From Phenylobacterium sp. (GTDB taxonomy: Bacteria > Pseudomonadota > Alphaproteobacteria > Caulobacterales > Caulobacteraceae), in assembly GCF_004297125.1 (NCBI RefSeq), contig NZ_SCVD01000012.1:1-64000 (forward strand): a DNA stretch of 64,000 nt, read 5' to 3'. Position numbers and translations under genes: made by a program. Shown here piece after piece: positions 7,731 through 17,067 of this stretch; the first letter of the stretch is position 1; every line of letters begins with the position of its first letter. The notes beneath the pieces are model-generated. The model was not told the DNA's origin. It worked only from the letters and a program-made list of their open reading frames with translations, and ran no database searches.

Positions 7731-8681
7731 CTAGATGAAGTCGAACCGCACCTGGGATCGACCGAAATCGAGCGAGACCTGTTCGAACTGGCTCAGCAGG
7801 TCCATGCCGATCACCAGGGCCGGGCTGTCCTTCAGGCCCCAGATGTCGAACACGTGCATGTCGGCGCAGGTGACCTGGACATTGCCCAGATGCAGTCCGC
7901 CCAGGCGCAGGAACGGGAGGAACAGGGCCTCGCCGATGAAGTTCTCGCCCGCCAGGGTCTCCATCTCGACCAGCCGAAGGGGCGGGATTCTGTTGCCGGC
8001 CTTGGCCTCCTGGTCACGGACGATCTCGCGCAGCTTGCTGTTGCAGAGCGTGCCCTGGGCGCCGGAATCGATGATGGCGCTGATCCGCTTTCCGCCGAGG
8101 TCGGCGTCGACGATCGTGAGCTGGCCGTACTTGCGGCGCGCCGGCACGACCACGACCCGCCCGGGCTGGCCCTCATCGTTCCGGGAACGGGTGATCTCCA
8201 ACCGCTTGGCCTTGAAGTCCAGAACCAGCCGCTGGTTCTTCAGCCAGTCGACGCCCAGGACGCCATCGACCTCCGGTCCCTTGATGGGCAAGGCGGGCGC
8301 CTTGACGTTGCGCCGATTGCGCGGACCCACCTGGAGATGATCGAGCAGCACGATGGGTCGTTGGCGCACGCCCACGACCGTATGCACGGCGCGCGTCTCG
8401 CTGGATTTGAGCTCCAGCCGTTCGGCGAGGCGGTGCGAGACGCAGCTCACGTTGGCGCCGGTGTCCAACAGGAAGCTGAACGGGCCCTGGCCGTTGATCT
8501 GCACCGGAGCCAGCATGTGTTCGTACTTGCTCCGAAGCGTGTCGAGCCTTGTGGCGGGCTCGTCGGCGTCGGTGAGTTCTCTGGTCGCCGGGGATTCCTG
8601 GCCAAAAGCGCGGGCCGCGGGCAGGGCGGCTCCGCCGGCGGCCAGCAGGCCGAGGGCGGCGTAGCGACGGGTCGGAGACAT
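7731..8681 (-). CDS. Exported two-domain retropepsin-like aspartic protease
   Basis: A 316-residue protein with an N-terminal export signal (RRYAALGLLAAGGAALPAA, cleavage around 25-28). Two retropepsin-type units follow: FLLDTGANVS with Asp73 and AIIDSGAQGT with Asp205, each followed by the hydrophobic GxLGVDWL or VIGMDLLS element. Retropepsins normally need two units as a homodimer, so a single chain with both Asp motifs could form its own active site, as in pepsins. It belongs to the bacterial gag-asp-protease-like group; substrates are unknown. I start at the ATG at 8681, with GGGAGG about 10 bases upstream, rather than a longer frame with 28 extra residues. Confidence 0.75.
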   Translation of the reverse strand: MSPTRRYAALGLLAAGGAALPAARAFGQESPATRELTDADEPATRLDTLRSKYEHMLAPVQINGQGPFSFLLDTGANVSCVSHRLAERLELKSSETRAVHTVVGVRQRPIVLLDHLQVGPRNRRNVKAPALPIKGPEVDGVLGVDWLKNQRLVLDFKAKRLEITRSRNDEGQPGRVVVVPARRKYGQLTIVDADLGGKRISAIIDSGAQGTLCNSKLREIVRDQEAKAGNRIPPLRLVEMETLAGENFIGEALFLPFLRLGGLHLGNVQVTCADMHVFDIWGLKDSPALVIGMDLLSQFEQVSLDFGRSQVRFDFI

Positions 8682-8800
8682 GCTCCGCACTCCTCCCTTT
8701 GTCATTATTGTGAAGGTACCACCGTTCGCCGAGCGGAGCCACGCAACGTGCGGTGATCGCGTCAACCTTGCAGCAATCGACGTCCGCGATACTGGGACGC

Positions 8801-9226
8801 ATGATTCGCAGAGCCCTCATCGCCGCCGCCCTGACCCTGGTCGCCGGCGCGGCGCACGCCTCCGAACCCAAGAAGGAGGGGAAGGGCGACGTCGGCCAGT
8901 ACGTCGACCTGCAGCCGCTCGGCCTGCCGATCGTCAGCAAGGGCCGGCTCGTCAACTACGTCTTCGTCAATATCCGGATCAACCTGACCACCGCGGCCAA
9001 TGCGGCCAAGCTGCGAGAGAAGGAACCGTTCTTCCGCGACGCCCTGGTGCGGGCCGGGCATCGCACGCCCTTCACCAACGCCGCCGACCTCAGCGCCGTC
9101 GACGTACCACGCCTGGCGGCGACGCTCGCGCGCGACGCCGGGGCCATCGCCGGTCCGGGCCAGATCCGTTCGGTCGTGGTGACCTCCCAGGCTCCGCGCC
9201 GCCGCCTGCGAATGCCGCAGGCCTGA
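8801..9226 (+). CDS. Small exported protein of unknown function
   Basis: A 141-residue protein starting MIRRALIAAALTLVAGAAHA, a clear Sec signal peptide with cleavage near residue 20. The mature part begins with a charged KKEGKGD linker, then YVDLQPLGLPIV and a region ending in VVVTSQ and a basic tail. The central pattern resembles FliL-like proteins only loosely, so I do not assign a function. It is divergent from the retropepsin gene and lies 210 bases upstream of hppA. Confidence 0.65.
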   Translation: MIRRALIAAALTLVAGAAHASEPKKEGKGDVGQYVDLQPLGLPIVSKGRLVNYVFVNIRINLTTAANAAKLREKEPFFRDALVRAGHRTPFTNAADLSAVDVPRLAATLARDAGAIAGPGQIRSVVVTSQAPRRRLRMPQA

Positions 9227-9436
9227 TCGCCCTCCCGCAGGGGAAGCGTTCCCCGGCGTTCCGGTTGCACGGCTCCTGAAAACCTGAGTACGCTTCCCGG
9301 TCTTTCCGCGGGCGCATTTGCGTGGGCGGAAACTTAGTTGGGGAAACGCGACGGGGGACGGGACCGACCGGACGCACGCCCGCAAGAGGCGGCCGCCGGT
9401 CACCCCCGCGAAACATTCGCAAAGGGGCGATTCAAT

Positions 9437-11572
9437 ATGAGTTCGGTTCTACTATTGGTGATCGGCGCGGGGGCGCTGGCGGTGCTGTACGGCATCCTCC
9501 AGACCGTTTCGCTCCTGAAGGCCTCGCCAGGCAATGCGCGCATGCAGGAGATCGCGGCGGCGATCCAGGAGGGCGCGCAGGCCTATCTCAAGCGGCAGTA
9601 CACCGCCATTTCCATCGTGGGCGTGGTCGTACTCGTCATCCTGTTCTTTCTCATCGGCGGCTATTCCGCGGCCGGGTTCCTGATCGGCGCCGTGCTTTCG
9701 GGCGCGGCCGGCTTCGCGGGGATGCTGATCTCCGTGCGGGCCAACGTGCGGACCGCCCAGGCGGCGTCGGAGAGTCTGGCCAAGGGCCTGAAGCTCGCCT
9801 TCACCTCCGGCGCCATCACGGGCCTGCTCGTGGCCGGCTTCGCCCTGATCGGGGTCGCGGGCTACTACGCGTTCCTCACCGGTCCCCAGGGCCTGGAACC
9901 CTCTGATCGCCATGTGATCGACGGGCTGGTCTCGCTGGGATTCGGGGCTTCGCTGATCTCCATCTTCGCCCGTCTGGGCGGGGGCATCTTCACCAAGGGC
10001 GCCGACGTCGGCGGCGACATGGTGGGCAAGGTCGAAGCCGGCATCCCGGAAGATGACCCGCGCAACGCCGCCACCATCGCCGACAACGTGGGCGACAACG
10101 TCGGCGACTGCGCCGGCATGGCCGCCGACCTGTTCGAGACCTATGCGGTGACCACGGTCGCCACCATGGTCCTGGCGGCGATCTTCTTCGGCGGCTCGGC
10201 GCTGTTGGCCAACATCATGCTGTTGCCGCTGGCCATCTGCGGCGTCTGCATCATCACCTCGATCATCGGCACCTTCGCGGTCCGGCTGGGCAAGAGCGGC
10301 TCGATCATGGGCGCGCTCTACCAGGGCCTGATCGTGACCGGCGTCCTGTCGGCCATCGCGCTCTACTTCCTGATCCCCTCGCTGGTGACGGAGGACCTGA
10401 CGGTGAACGGCAAGACGTTCGGCGCCATGTCGCTGTTCTATTGCTCGCTCGCCGGCCTGGCGATCACCGCCCTGATCGTGATGATCACCGAGTACTACAC
10501 CGGCACCAACTTCCGCCCGGTGAAGTCGGTGGCCCAGGCTTCGGTCTCCGGACACGGCACCAACGTGATCCAGGGCCTGGCCATGTCGCTGGAGGCCTGC
10601 GCGGCCCCGGCGATCGTGATCATCGTCGGCATCATCGTGACCTATAACCTCGCGGGCCTGTTCGGCATCGCCATCGCCACCACGGCCATGCTGTCGCTGG
10701 CGGGCTTCGTGGTCGCGCTGGACGCCTTCGGTCCGGTCACCGACAACGCCGGCGGCATCGCCGAAATGGCGGGTCTGCCTCCGGAAGTGCGGGTCACCAC
10801 CGACGCGCTCGACGCCGTGGGCAACACCACCAAGGCGGTGACCAAGGGCTATGCGATCGGTTCGGCCGGCCTGGGCGCCCTGGTGCTCTTCGCCGCCTAC
10901 ACCGAGGACCTGAAGTACTTCGCCGCCAACGCGGCGCCAGGGTCGTTCTTCTTCGAACTCGGTGAGGTCCGCTTCGACCTGTCCAACCCGTACGTGGTCG
11001 TGGGACTCCTGTTCGGGGGCCTGCTGCCGTTCCTGTTCGGCGGCATGTCGATGACGGCCGTCGGCCGCGCCGCGCAATCCGTCGTGGTCGAGGTCCGCCG
11101 CCAGTTCCGGGAGAACCCCGGGATCATGACCGGCGAGGTGAAGCCGGAATACGGCCGCGCCGTCGACATCCTGACCAAGGCCGCGATCAAGGAAATGATC
11201 GTCCCGTCGCTGCTGCCGGTCGTGTCGCCCGTGGTGCTGTTCTTCGTCATCAACGCCATCGCCGGCAAGGTTGACGCCTTCGCCTGCGTCGGCGCCATGC
11301 TGATGGGGGTGATCGTCACCGGCCTGTTCGTCGCCATCTCGATGACCAGCGGCGGCGGCGCCTGGGACAACGCCAAGAAGGTGATCGAAGAAGGCTTCAC
11401 CGACTCGGACGGCGTCCTGCACGGCAAGGGTTCGGAGGCTCACAAGGCCGCCGTCACCGGCGACACCGTCGGCGACCCCTACAAGGACACGTCGGGTCCC
11501 GCCGTGAACCCGATGATCAAGATCACGAACATCGTGGCCCTGCTGCTGCTGGCGGTGCTGGCCGCGCAATAG
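9437..11572 (+). CDS. hppA: Membrane-bound proton-translocating pyrophosphatase, K+-independent type
   Basis: Integral membrane pump that uses pyrophosphate hydrolysis to move protons. The 711-residue protein has about 16 membrane segments. Catalytic signatures are [15 protein letters not shown] near residue 187 and the [22 protein letters not shown] stretch after it, with a second acidic site [15 protein letters not shown] near the C-terminus. In the [10 protein letters not shown] segment, Lys466 and Thr469 stand at the positions that distinguish K+-independent enzymes from K+-dependent ones, which carry Ala and Gly there. AGGGG lies about 9 bases before the ATG. A strong terminator follows. 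Confidence 0.95.
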   Translation: MSSVLLLVIGAGALAVLYGILQTVSLLKASPGNARMQEIAAAIQEGAQAYLKRQYTAISIVGVVVLVILFFLIGGYSAAGFLIGAVLSGAAGFAGMLISVRANVRTAQAASESLAKGLKLAFTSGAITGLLVAGFALIGVAGYYAFLTGPQGLEPSDRHVIDGLVSLGFGASLISIFARLGGGIFTKGADVGGDMVGKVEAGIPEDDPRNAATIADNVGDNVGDCAGMAADLFETYAVTTVATMVLAAIFFGGSALLANIMLLPLAICGVCIITSIIGTFAVRLGKSGSIMGALYQGLIVTGVLSAIALYFLIPSLVTEDLTVNGKTFGAMSLFYCSLAGLAITALIVMITEYYTGTNFRPVKSVAQASVSGHGTNVIQGLAMSLEACAAPAIVIIVGIIVTYNLAGLFGIAIATTAMLSLAGFVVALDAFGPVTDNAGGIAEMAGLPPEVRVTTDALDAVGNTTKAVTKGYAIGSAGLGALVLFAAYTEDLKYFAANAAPGSFFFELGEVRFDLSNPYVVVGLLFGGLLPFLFGGMSMTAVGRAAQSVVVEVRRQFRENPGIMTGEVKPEYGRAVDILTKAAIKEMIVPSLLPVVSPVVLFFVINAIAGKVDAFACVGAMLMGVIVTGLFVAISMTSGGGAWDNAKKVIEEGFTDSDGVLHGKGSEAHKAAVTGDTVGDPYKDTSGPAVNPMIKITNIVALLLLAVLAAQ

Positions 11573-11605
11573 GCCGGCCCACCGGCGACGGCCGGATACA
11601 AAAGA

Positions 11606-11640
11606 GGCCCCGGAGAGCGATCTCCGGGGCCTTCTTCGTC
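11606..11640. terminator. Bidirectional terminator between hppA and bamE
   Basis: An 11-bp perfect stem (GGCCCCGGAGA / TCTCCGGGGCC) with a GCGA loop is followed by TTCTTCGTCTT on the plus strand and by TCTTTTGT on the minus strand. It can serve both convergent genes. Confidence 0.88.
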
Positions 11641-11656
11641 TTGGTTCTGGATGAGC

Positions 11657-12151
11657 CTAGCGCCGGTCGCCCGGACGGCTCCCCGGGACGTTCTCGTCGT
11701 CCTGCGGGAGCATGGTGCCGCGGCCCACGCTGCCCAGGAGCTGTTCGAGGACGGTCATCTCGCGGCCGCGGGTCGGGGTCTCGCGGTTGTTGAACGCGAT
11801 CACCTTGCCGTCCTTGAGGGTGTAGACGTTCACCGTCTCCACCATCTCGCTGTCCTTGTTGAACTGGATGGCCGTCACGTTGCGCTGGGTCACCTTCGGC
11901 CGCCGGAACGCCACGCGTTCCTTGACCTGGTTGACGTAGAACCAGACATTCGGGTCGAAGGTCGACTGCACCGACGGCGAGCCCAGCTTGGCGCGCACCG
12001 TCGACTTGGTGTCCGTGCCGACCTTCACGTCCTTGGGATCGCTGTCGATCGCCTGGAAGCCCGAGTAGCTGGTGATCGGCGAGCAGGCCGAAAGGCCAGC
12101 GGCCGCCAGGGTGACGGCGGCGAATGCGGCGAGGGCGGCGTGGCGGGACAT
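11657..12151 (-). CDS. bamE: Outer membrane assembly lipoprotein BamE (SmpA/OmlA family)
   Basis: Accessory lipoprotein of the BAM complex that inserts beta-barrel proteins into the outer membrane. The 164-residue product has a lipoprotein signal with lipobox LSAC, Cys23, then the family features: IDSDPKDVKVGTDTKSTVRAKLGSPS, VWFYV near 74, and the two-strand RNVTAIQFNKDSEMVETV region. The C-terminal tail is longer and polar. The ATG at 12151 is preferred over an upstream TTG at 12181 because it puts the signal peptide at the N-terminus. Confidence 0.88.
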   Translation of the reverse strand: MSRHAALAAFAAVTLAAAGLSACSPITSYSGFQAIDSDPKDVKVGTDTKSTVRAKLGSPSVQSTFDPNVWFYVNQVKERVAFRRPKVTQRNVTAIQFNKDSEMVETVNVYTLKDGKVIAFNNRETPTRGREMTVLEQLLGSVGRGTMLPQDDENVPGSRPGDRR

Positions 12152-12261
12152 CAGGACTCGTTTCTGGCTGCCGGACGGCAAGAGGCTTTGACCTATCGCC
12201 GGCCGCCCCTTAGTTCAATGCCGCCTTTAGCCACGTCTTCTGGCGAAATCGAGGCCAGTCC

Positions 12262-12789
12262 ATGCTCAAGCGCCTGTTCAAGCCCAGGCCCGCGCAACTC
12301 GCCGGGCGCGAGCTCTACGCCCGGGTGGTGGCCCAGGCGCGGGTTCCGGGACTCTACACCGAGCTCGGCGCGCCCGACACGGTCGAGGGACGCTTCGAAC
12401 TCTACAGCCTGCACACGTACCTGCTGCTGGAGCGGCTGAAGGGGCAGGGACCTCAGGCGGCCGAGACGGCCCAGGCCCTGTTCGACACTTATCTGAGCGG
12501 CCTGGACAACGCGCTGCGCGAAATGGGCGTGGGCGACACGGTGGTGGGCAAGCGGATGCGCAAGCTGGGCGAGGCCTTCTATGGCCGGGTGCAGTCCTAC
12601 GAGGCGGCGCTGGCCGTCCTGCCCGATCGGACCGAGCTTGAGGCCCTGGTGGCCCGCACGGTCTATGCCGGGACGGACGCGGCGAAGGTCACCGACCTGG
12701 CGGACTATGTGCTCGCCCAGCGGGCGGCGCTGGCCGGCCAGGCCCTGGAGGCCATCGTGGCGGGCGACGTCGCGTGGGGGCCGGCTTGA
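12262..12789 (+). CDS. Ubiquinol-cytochrome c chaperone family protein (CBP3-like)
   Basis: A 175-residue alpha-helical protein of the family that includes mitochondrial CBP3/UQCC1, assembly factors for cytochrome bc1. Matching features are the N-terminal LYARVVAQARVPGLY, GRFELYSLHTYLLLERL, and the conserved NALREMGVGDTVVGKRMRKLGEAFYGR. It overlaps the next gene, a DUF177 protein, by a few bases, an arrangement common in Caulobacterales. No bc1 subunit gene is in the window. Confidence 0.88.
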   Translation: MLKRLFKPRPAQLAGRELYARVVAQARVPGLYTELGAPDTVEGRFELYSLHTYLLLERLKGQGPQAAETAQALFDTYLSGLDNALREMGVGDTVVGKRMRKLGEAFYGRVQSYEAALAVLPDRTELEALVARTVYAGTDAAKVTDLADYVLAQRAALAGQALEAIVAGDVAWGPA

Positions 12790-13301
12790 CCTGGCCCGTC
12801 ACCCTGAAGCTGCACGAACTGGGGCGCGGCCCGGTCAAGCTGACGCTGGAGCCCGACGAGGCGCAGCGCGCAGCGATCGCCAAGCAGTTGGGACTGAAGA
12901 GCCTTCCCTCGTTCGCCGCCAGGGTCACGGCCAAGCCCTGGCTGGACGGGGTGGAGCTCACCGGCCGGTTCGACGCCGTGGTCGAACAGGTCTGTGGCGT
13001 ATCGCTCGAGCCGTTCGAACAGCCGGTCGAAGGCCAGATCGAGGTGCGGGCCGTACCCGAGGGTAGCCCGCACGCCGGCCCGCCGGAGGGCGGCGAGCTG
13101 GACCTGGATCTCGAGGCGCCCGATCCGCCGGACCTGCTGGAGCGCGACGTGGTCGATGTCTCCGGCTATGTGCTCGAGCACTTGGCGCTGGAGATCGATC
13201 CGTTCCCGCGCAAGCCGGGCGCGACCTTCGATTACCAGGCGCCGGAGGAGGAGACTTCACCCTTCGCCGCACTCAAGAAGCTCACGGAGCCAAAGGCTTA
13301 G
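12786..13301 (+). CDS. DUF177 (YceD-like) protein
   Basis: A 171-residue cytosolic protein of the YceD/DUF177 family, linked in bacteria and plastids to 23S rRNA accumulation. The family pattern is visible: VELTGRFDAVVEQVCGVSLEPFEQPVEGQIEV, the acidic middle, then DVVDVSGYVLEHLALEIDPFPRKPG. The TTG at 12786 overlaps the preceding TGA (TTGA); GTG at 12774 is the alternative. In many bacteria rpmF lies between this gene and plsX; here plsX follows directly after 72 bases. Confidence 0.82.
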   Translation: MTWPVTLKLHELGRGPVKLTLEPDEAQRAAIAKQLGLKSLPSFAARVTAKPWLDGVELTGRFDAVVEQVCGVSLEPFEQPVEGQIEVRAVPEGSPHAGPPEGGELDLDLEAPDPPDLLERDVVDVSGYVLEHLALEIDPFPRKPGATFDYQAPEEETSPFAALKKLTEPKA

Positions 13302-13373
13302 TTTCCAGTCACCGGCGGGCCGGAGTAAGGTCGCGCCGCGAATCCGGTTCGCCGAGGGACGAAAGCACTTCAT

Positions 13374-14429
13374 TTGACCCAATCCCTGGTGATTTCGATC
13401 GACGCCATGGGCGGCGACCATGGCCCGTCTGTGGTCATTCCGGCCTGCGCCATCGCGCTCAAGGACCTCCCCGCGGACGCGCGCCTCCTCCTGCACGGCG
13501 ACGAGACCGCCATCCGTGCGGAGATGGCCCGGCACACGGCGCTGGCGCCTCGCACGGAAGTGCGCCACGCCGATCGCGTCATCGCCATGGATGAAAAGCC
13601 GGCCCAGGCGCTGCGCCGCGGCAAGGGCACGTCCATGTGGCACGCCGTCGAGGCGATCCGGGAAGGGCAGGCGGGTGTCGCCATATCGGCCGGCAACACC
13701 GGCGCCCTGATGGCGATCTCCAAGCTGATCCTGCGGATGCGGGCCGACCTGGACCGGCCGGCGCTGGTCACCAGCATCCCGCACTCCACGGGCCTCACCA
13801 CCTTCCTCGACGTCGGCGCCAATGTGGATTGCGACGCCGAGCGGCTGGTCGAGTTCGCCATCATGGGCGAGGCTTATCACCGCGCCGCCCACGGCGTGGC
13901 CCGGCCCACCGTCGGTCTGCTGAACGTCGGCTCCGAGGAGATGAAGGGCCACGAAGAGGTCCGCGAGGCCCACCGCGTCCTGCGCCTGGGCGCCATCGAC
14001 CTCGACTACAAGGGCTTCGTCGAAGGCGACGACATCACCGCCGGCACGGTCCAGGTGGTGGTCACCGACGGCTTCACCGGCAACGTGGCCCTGAAAGCCA
14101 TGGAAGGCGCCGCGCGCTTCATGTCCGGCGAGCTTCGCGTCGCCTTCACCTCGGGCGTGATGAGCAACCTGGGCTATCTGTTGGCCCGGCCGTCGTTGCG
14201 GCGGTTCCGCGAAAAGATGAGCCCGCCGCCCGCCGCGCCGCTGCTCGGCCTGAACGGCCTAGTGCTCAAGTGCCATGGGGGCGCCGACCCCCGTGACTTC
14301 GCAAAAGCCATCCGCGCGGCCGCCGATGTGGCGCAAAGCGGGTTTGCCTCCGAGATCGAACGGAATATGAGGCGGCTTCCCGCCGCCCTCGCGCCGGCGA
14401 ACCCCGCATCCGCGGACGGAGCCGCCTGA
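13374..14429 (+). CDS. plsX: Phosphate acyltransferase PlsX
   Basis: Converts acyl-ACP to acyl-phosphate, feeding PlsY in phospholipid synthesis. 351 residues with the N-terminal ISIDAMGGDHGP motif, AISAGNTGALMA near 104, DVGANVDC near 146 and the late DGFTGNVALKAMEGAA segment. The start is TTG at 13374; the ribosome binding site is weak, but the MGGD motif follows so closely that no later start works. The fabH TTG begins one base after the plsX stop. Confidence 0.95.
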   Translation: MTQSLVISIDAMGGDHGPSVVIPACAIALKDLPADARLLLHGDETAIRAEMARHTALAPRTEVRHADRVIAMDEKPAQALRRGKGTSMWHAVEAIREGQAGVAISAGNTGALMAISKLILRMRADLDRPALVTSIPHSTGLTTFLDVGANVDCDAERLVEFAIMGEAYHRAAHGVARPTVGLLNVGSEEMKGHEEVREAHRVLRLGAIDLDYKGFVEGDDITAGTVQVVVTDGFTGNVALKAMEGAARFMSGELRVAFTSGVMSNLGYLLARPSLRRFREKMSPPPAAPLLGLNGLVLKCHGGADPRDFAKAIRAAADVAQSGFASEIERNMRRLPAALAPANPASADGAA

Positions 14430-14430
14430 A

Positions 14431-15411
14431 TTGTCAAAAGTCCTGCGTAGCGTTGTCACCGGCGTCGGTGGCTATCTGCCCGACCGGATCGTGACCAACG
14501 ACGAGTTGGCCAAGATCGTCGACACCTCCGACGAATGGATCCGCGAACGCACCGGCATCCGCCAGCGCCACCAGGCCGCCGACGACCAGCCGGTGTCCGA
14601 CCTGGCCGTCGAGGCCGCCCGCCGCGCGCTCGCCGCCGCGGGCCGCACGCCCGACGACGTGGACATGATCATCGTGGCCACCACCACGCCCGACCTGACC
14701 TTCCCGGCGGTCGCCACCATCGTGCAGCGCAAGCTGGGCTGTCCGGTCGGCGTCGCCTTCGACGTCCAGGCCGTGTGCTCGGGTTTCGTCTACGCCTTGT
14801 CGGTCGCCGACGGCTTCGTGGCGCGCAACCGCAGCAAATGCGCCCTGGTGATCGGCGCCGAGACCATGACCCGCCTGATGGACTGGACCGACCGCGGCAC
14901 CTGCGTGCTGTTCGGCGACGGGGCGGGGGCAGTGGTCGTGGAGCCGCAGGAGGGCGAGGGGACGATCGCCGACCGCGGCCTGCTGGGCCTCGCCCTTCGA
15001 GCCGACGGGACCAAGCAGGACCTGTTGTACGTGGACGGCGGGGTCTCGACCAACCGCCAGACCGGCTATCTGCGGATGCAGGGCAACCAGGTGTTCCGTC
15101 ACGCGGTGGTGAACATCTCCGAGGCGGTCCGGGCCGCCGCGGCCGATGCGGGCGTCGAGGTGGCCAGCGTCGACTGGTTCATCCCGCACCAGGCCAACCA
15201 GCGAATCCTCGAAGGCGTCGCCAAGCGGCTGGGTATCGACGAGAGCAAGGTGATTTCGACGGTCGCCGAGCACGCCAACACCTCGGCGGCCTCGATTCCA
15301 CTTGCGCTCGACAAAGGCGTGAAGGACGGTCGCATCAAGCCGGGTCAGCTCCTCCTCCTGGAGGCGATGGGCGGCGGACTGACCTGGGGCGCCTGCGTCC
15401 TGCGCCTTTGA
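14431..15411 (+). CDS. fabH: 3-oxoacyl-ACP synthase III
   Basis: Starts fatty acid elongation by condensing acetyl-CoA with malonyl-ACP. The 326-residue protein has the complete Cys-His-Asn triad: Cys116 in AVCSGF, His253 in IPHQANQRI and Asn283 in EHANTSAASIP. The start is TTG with GGAG 9 bases upstream, inside the plsX end. Together with plsX and ihfA this forms the conserved plsX-fabH-ihfA-merR cluster. Confidence 0.96.
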   Translation: MSKVLRSVVTGVGGYLPDRIVTNDELAKIVDTSDEWIRERTGIRQRHQAADDQPVSDLAVEAARRALAAAGRTPDDVDMIIVATTTPDLTFPAVATIVQRKLGCPVGVAFDVQAVCSGFVYALSVADGFVARNRSKCALVIGAETMTRLMDWTDRGTCVLFGDGAGAVVVEPQEGEGTIADRGLLGLALRADGTKQDLLYVDGGVSTNRQTGYLRMQGNQVFRHAVVNISEAVRAAAADAGVEVASVDWFIPHQANQRILEGVAKRLGIDESKVISTVAEHANTSAASIPLALDKGVKDGRIKPGQLLLLEAMGGGLTWGACVLRL

Positions 15412-15511
15412 CGGGCGGTTAGGCTTAAGCTGTAAAGCGTGACTTGAAGTCTTTGTGGCAATGGGACAATCAGGGCGCATGAACGACGTTTCTGCGGGGA
15501 CCAGGGCGATC

Positions 15512-15814
15512 ATGAAGGGCGCGACGGTGACGCGGGCCGACCTGTGCGAGTCGGTCCACGAGCAGGTCGGATTGACCCGCCAGGATTGCTCCGAGCTGGT
15601 CGAGCGCGTCCTTGAACTGATGTGCCAGGCGCTTGAGCGTGGCGAACAGGTGAAGCTTTCCGGATTTGGCGTCTTCCAGGTGCGGGCCAAGCGCGCCCGC
15701 ATGGGCCGCAATCCCAAGACCGGGGAACCGGCCGCCATCGACCCGCGCCGGGTCATCGGCTTCCGCGCCTCTCAAGTGATGAAGGCGCGCGTCGACCGAG
15801 CACTCTCGCGGTGA
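15512..15814 (+). CDS. ihfA: Integration host factor subunit alpha
   Basis: DNA-bending nucleoid protein that pairs with IhfB. The 100-residue product starts MKGATVTRADLCESV, as in Caulobacterales IhfA, and carries VKLSGFGVF and the beta-arm RMGRNPKTGEPAAIDPRRVIGFRAS with the intercalating proline. Longer frames begin at 15455 and 15479, but family length and the AGGG upstream favour 15512. Confidence 0.94.
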   Translation: MKGATVTRADLCESVHEQVGLTRQDCSELVERVLELMCQALERGEQVKLSGFGVFQVRAKRARMGRNPKTGEPAAIDPRRVIGFRASQVMKARVDRALSR

Positions 15815-15829
15815 TGGCCGGGTAGGCCC

Positions 15830-16237
15830 ATGGCCAAGGGGCCCGAAGCCTTCCGCACGATCTCCGAAGCAGCGGACGAGCTTCACGTGCCTCAGCACGT
15901 CCTGCGATTCTGGGAGACCAAGTTCAGCTTCATCAAGCCTATGAAGCGGGCGGGAGGACGCAGGTTCTACCGCCCCGCGGACATCGCGGTGCTGCGCGGC
16001 GTCCGCCACCTGCTCCACGACGAGGGCTACACCATCAAGGGCGTCCAGAAGCTCCACCGCGACAACGGGCTGAAGCACCTGGTCGCAGCCGGGGAGGGCG
16101 TCGCCCCGCCGCCTCTTGCCGAGAAGCCGGCGCCCGCCGCCGCAGCCAAGGCTCCTCGCGACACCTCGGCCTTGCTCGACGCGCTGAGGGGCCTCGAAAC
16201 CGCCAAGGCGCGCCTCGACGATCTGCTCAAGGACTGA
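15830..16237 (+). CDS. MerR-family transcriptional regulator
   Basis: A 135-residue regulator with a winged-helix MerR DNA-binding domain at 8-75 ([23 protein letters not shown], then [17 protein letters not shown]). The usual C-terminal effector domain is replaced by a Pro/Ala-rich linker and a short helix ([19 protein letters not shown]). This short MerR type consistently follows ihfA in alphaproteobacteria. It lacks metal-binding cysteines, so metal sensing is unlikely. Its target is unknown. Confidence 0.88.
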   Translation: MAKGPEAFRTISEAADELHVPQHVLRFWETKFSFIKPMKRAGGRRFYRPADIAVLRGVRHLLHDEGYTIKGVQKLHRDNGLKHLVAAGEGVAPPPLAEKPAPAAAAKAPRDTSALLDALRGLETAKARLDDLLKD

Positions 16238-16255
16238 AATCTCGCCGCCGGCCGC

Positions 16256-16332
<77 letters not shown>

Positions 16333-16373
16333 AAGGGCCAGGCGGCGAGGCGCGTCTTCTACCGGATGCGGCA

Positions 16374-17063
16374 TTGAGAGCAACGACAAAGTTCAACGGC
16401 CCCGTCTTGGGCCTCGTGTTTGCGAGCGTCACGCTCGGCGTCGCTCAAGCGCAGTGGCTTTCTCTGCCCTCTCCCGAGGCTATCGCCGCGGCGTATCCCC
16501 GTGCCGCGCGCGACGCGGGCGTGGTCGGTCGGGCGGAGCTGTCGTGCGCTGTCGGGAAGGATGGGCGCCTAAGCGATTGCAGGGTTGGAATGGAGAGTCC
16601 CGCGGGCGACAACTTTGGCTTGGCCGCCATGTCTCTAACGCCCGCATTCCAGATGGATGTCACGACCCCGCTGGGGACGGCGGCCATGGGAAAGCGGATA
16701 CGCATCCCGGTTCGCTTTGGCCTTCCTGCGGGAGAGCCGCCCCTGCGCGGGGCGCGCTTCAAGGAAAGCGGGCAGTACGCGAAGTACGCGCCGGCCGGAC
16801 CATACTGGCCGGATCGGGCTCTTCGAATGAATGCGAGCGGCTTCGTCGCAGTGAATTGCTTCGTCGCCAGCGATCAAAGGCTCAAGAACTGCCGGGTCGC
16901 CACGGCGGATGGGGCCGAGTTCGGCTTTCCGGATTCGGTATTGAAGATGGCGGAGCAGGGTTGGATGACAGCGGCGCCGCTGGAACCTGGGGCGCCGAGT
17001 CCGCCCGACGGCGTCTGGCGCTTCGAGGTCAGCTTCCCGGCGAGAAGGCTGGGCGGCTTCTAG
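16374..17063 (+). CDS. Exported protein with two TonB-C-like repeats
   Basis: A 229-residue protein starting at TTG. Residues 8-27 form a signal peptide or anchor (FNGPVLGLVFASVTLGVAQA). Two similar units follow: VGRAELSCAVGKDGRLSDCRV near 50 and GFVAVNCFVASDQRLKNCRV near 155, each followed by a LAAMSL or VLKMAEQ helix. This is the pattern of the TonB C-terminal domain found in many standalone alphaproteobacterial proteins, including paired cysteines. No proline-rich TonB spacer or ExbBD is present, so an energy-transducing role is doubtful. It starts 41 bases beyond the tRNA-Pro gene. Confidence 0.6.
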   Translation: MRATTKFNGPVLGLVFASVTLGVAQAQWLSLPSPEAIAAAYPRAARDAGVVGRAELSCAVGKDGRLSDCRVGMESPAGDNFGLAAMSLTPAFQMDVTTPLGTAAMGKRIRIPVRFGLPAGEPPLRGARFKESGQYAKYAPAGPYWPDRALRMNASGFVAVNCFVASDQRLKNCRVATADGAEFGFPDSVLKMAEQGWMTAAPLEPGAPSPPDGVWRFEVSFPARRLGGF

Positions 17064-17067
17064 TCAC

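Noticed and set aside
9452..11569. A 705-codon open frame antisense to hppA
   Set aside because: Its composition is His/Asp/Gly/Arg-rich as expected of the reverse complement of GC-rich coding DNA, and hppA on the other strand is unmistakable. The same applies to the long antisense frames over glyA (1059-2822), mfd (51362-53032), recJ (29852-31450) and kdsA-hldE (41732-43771).
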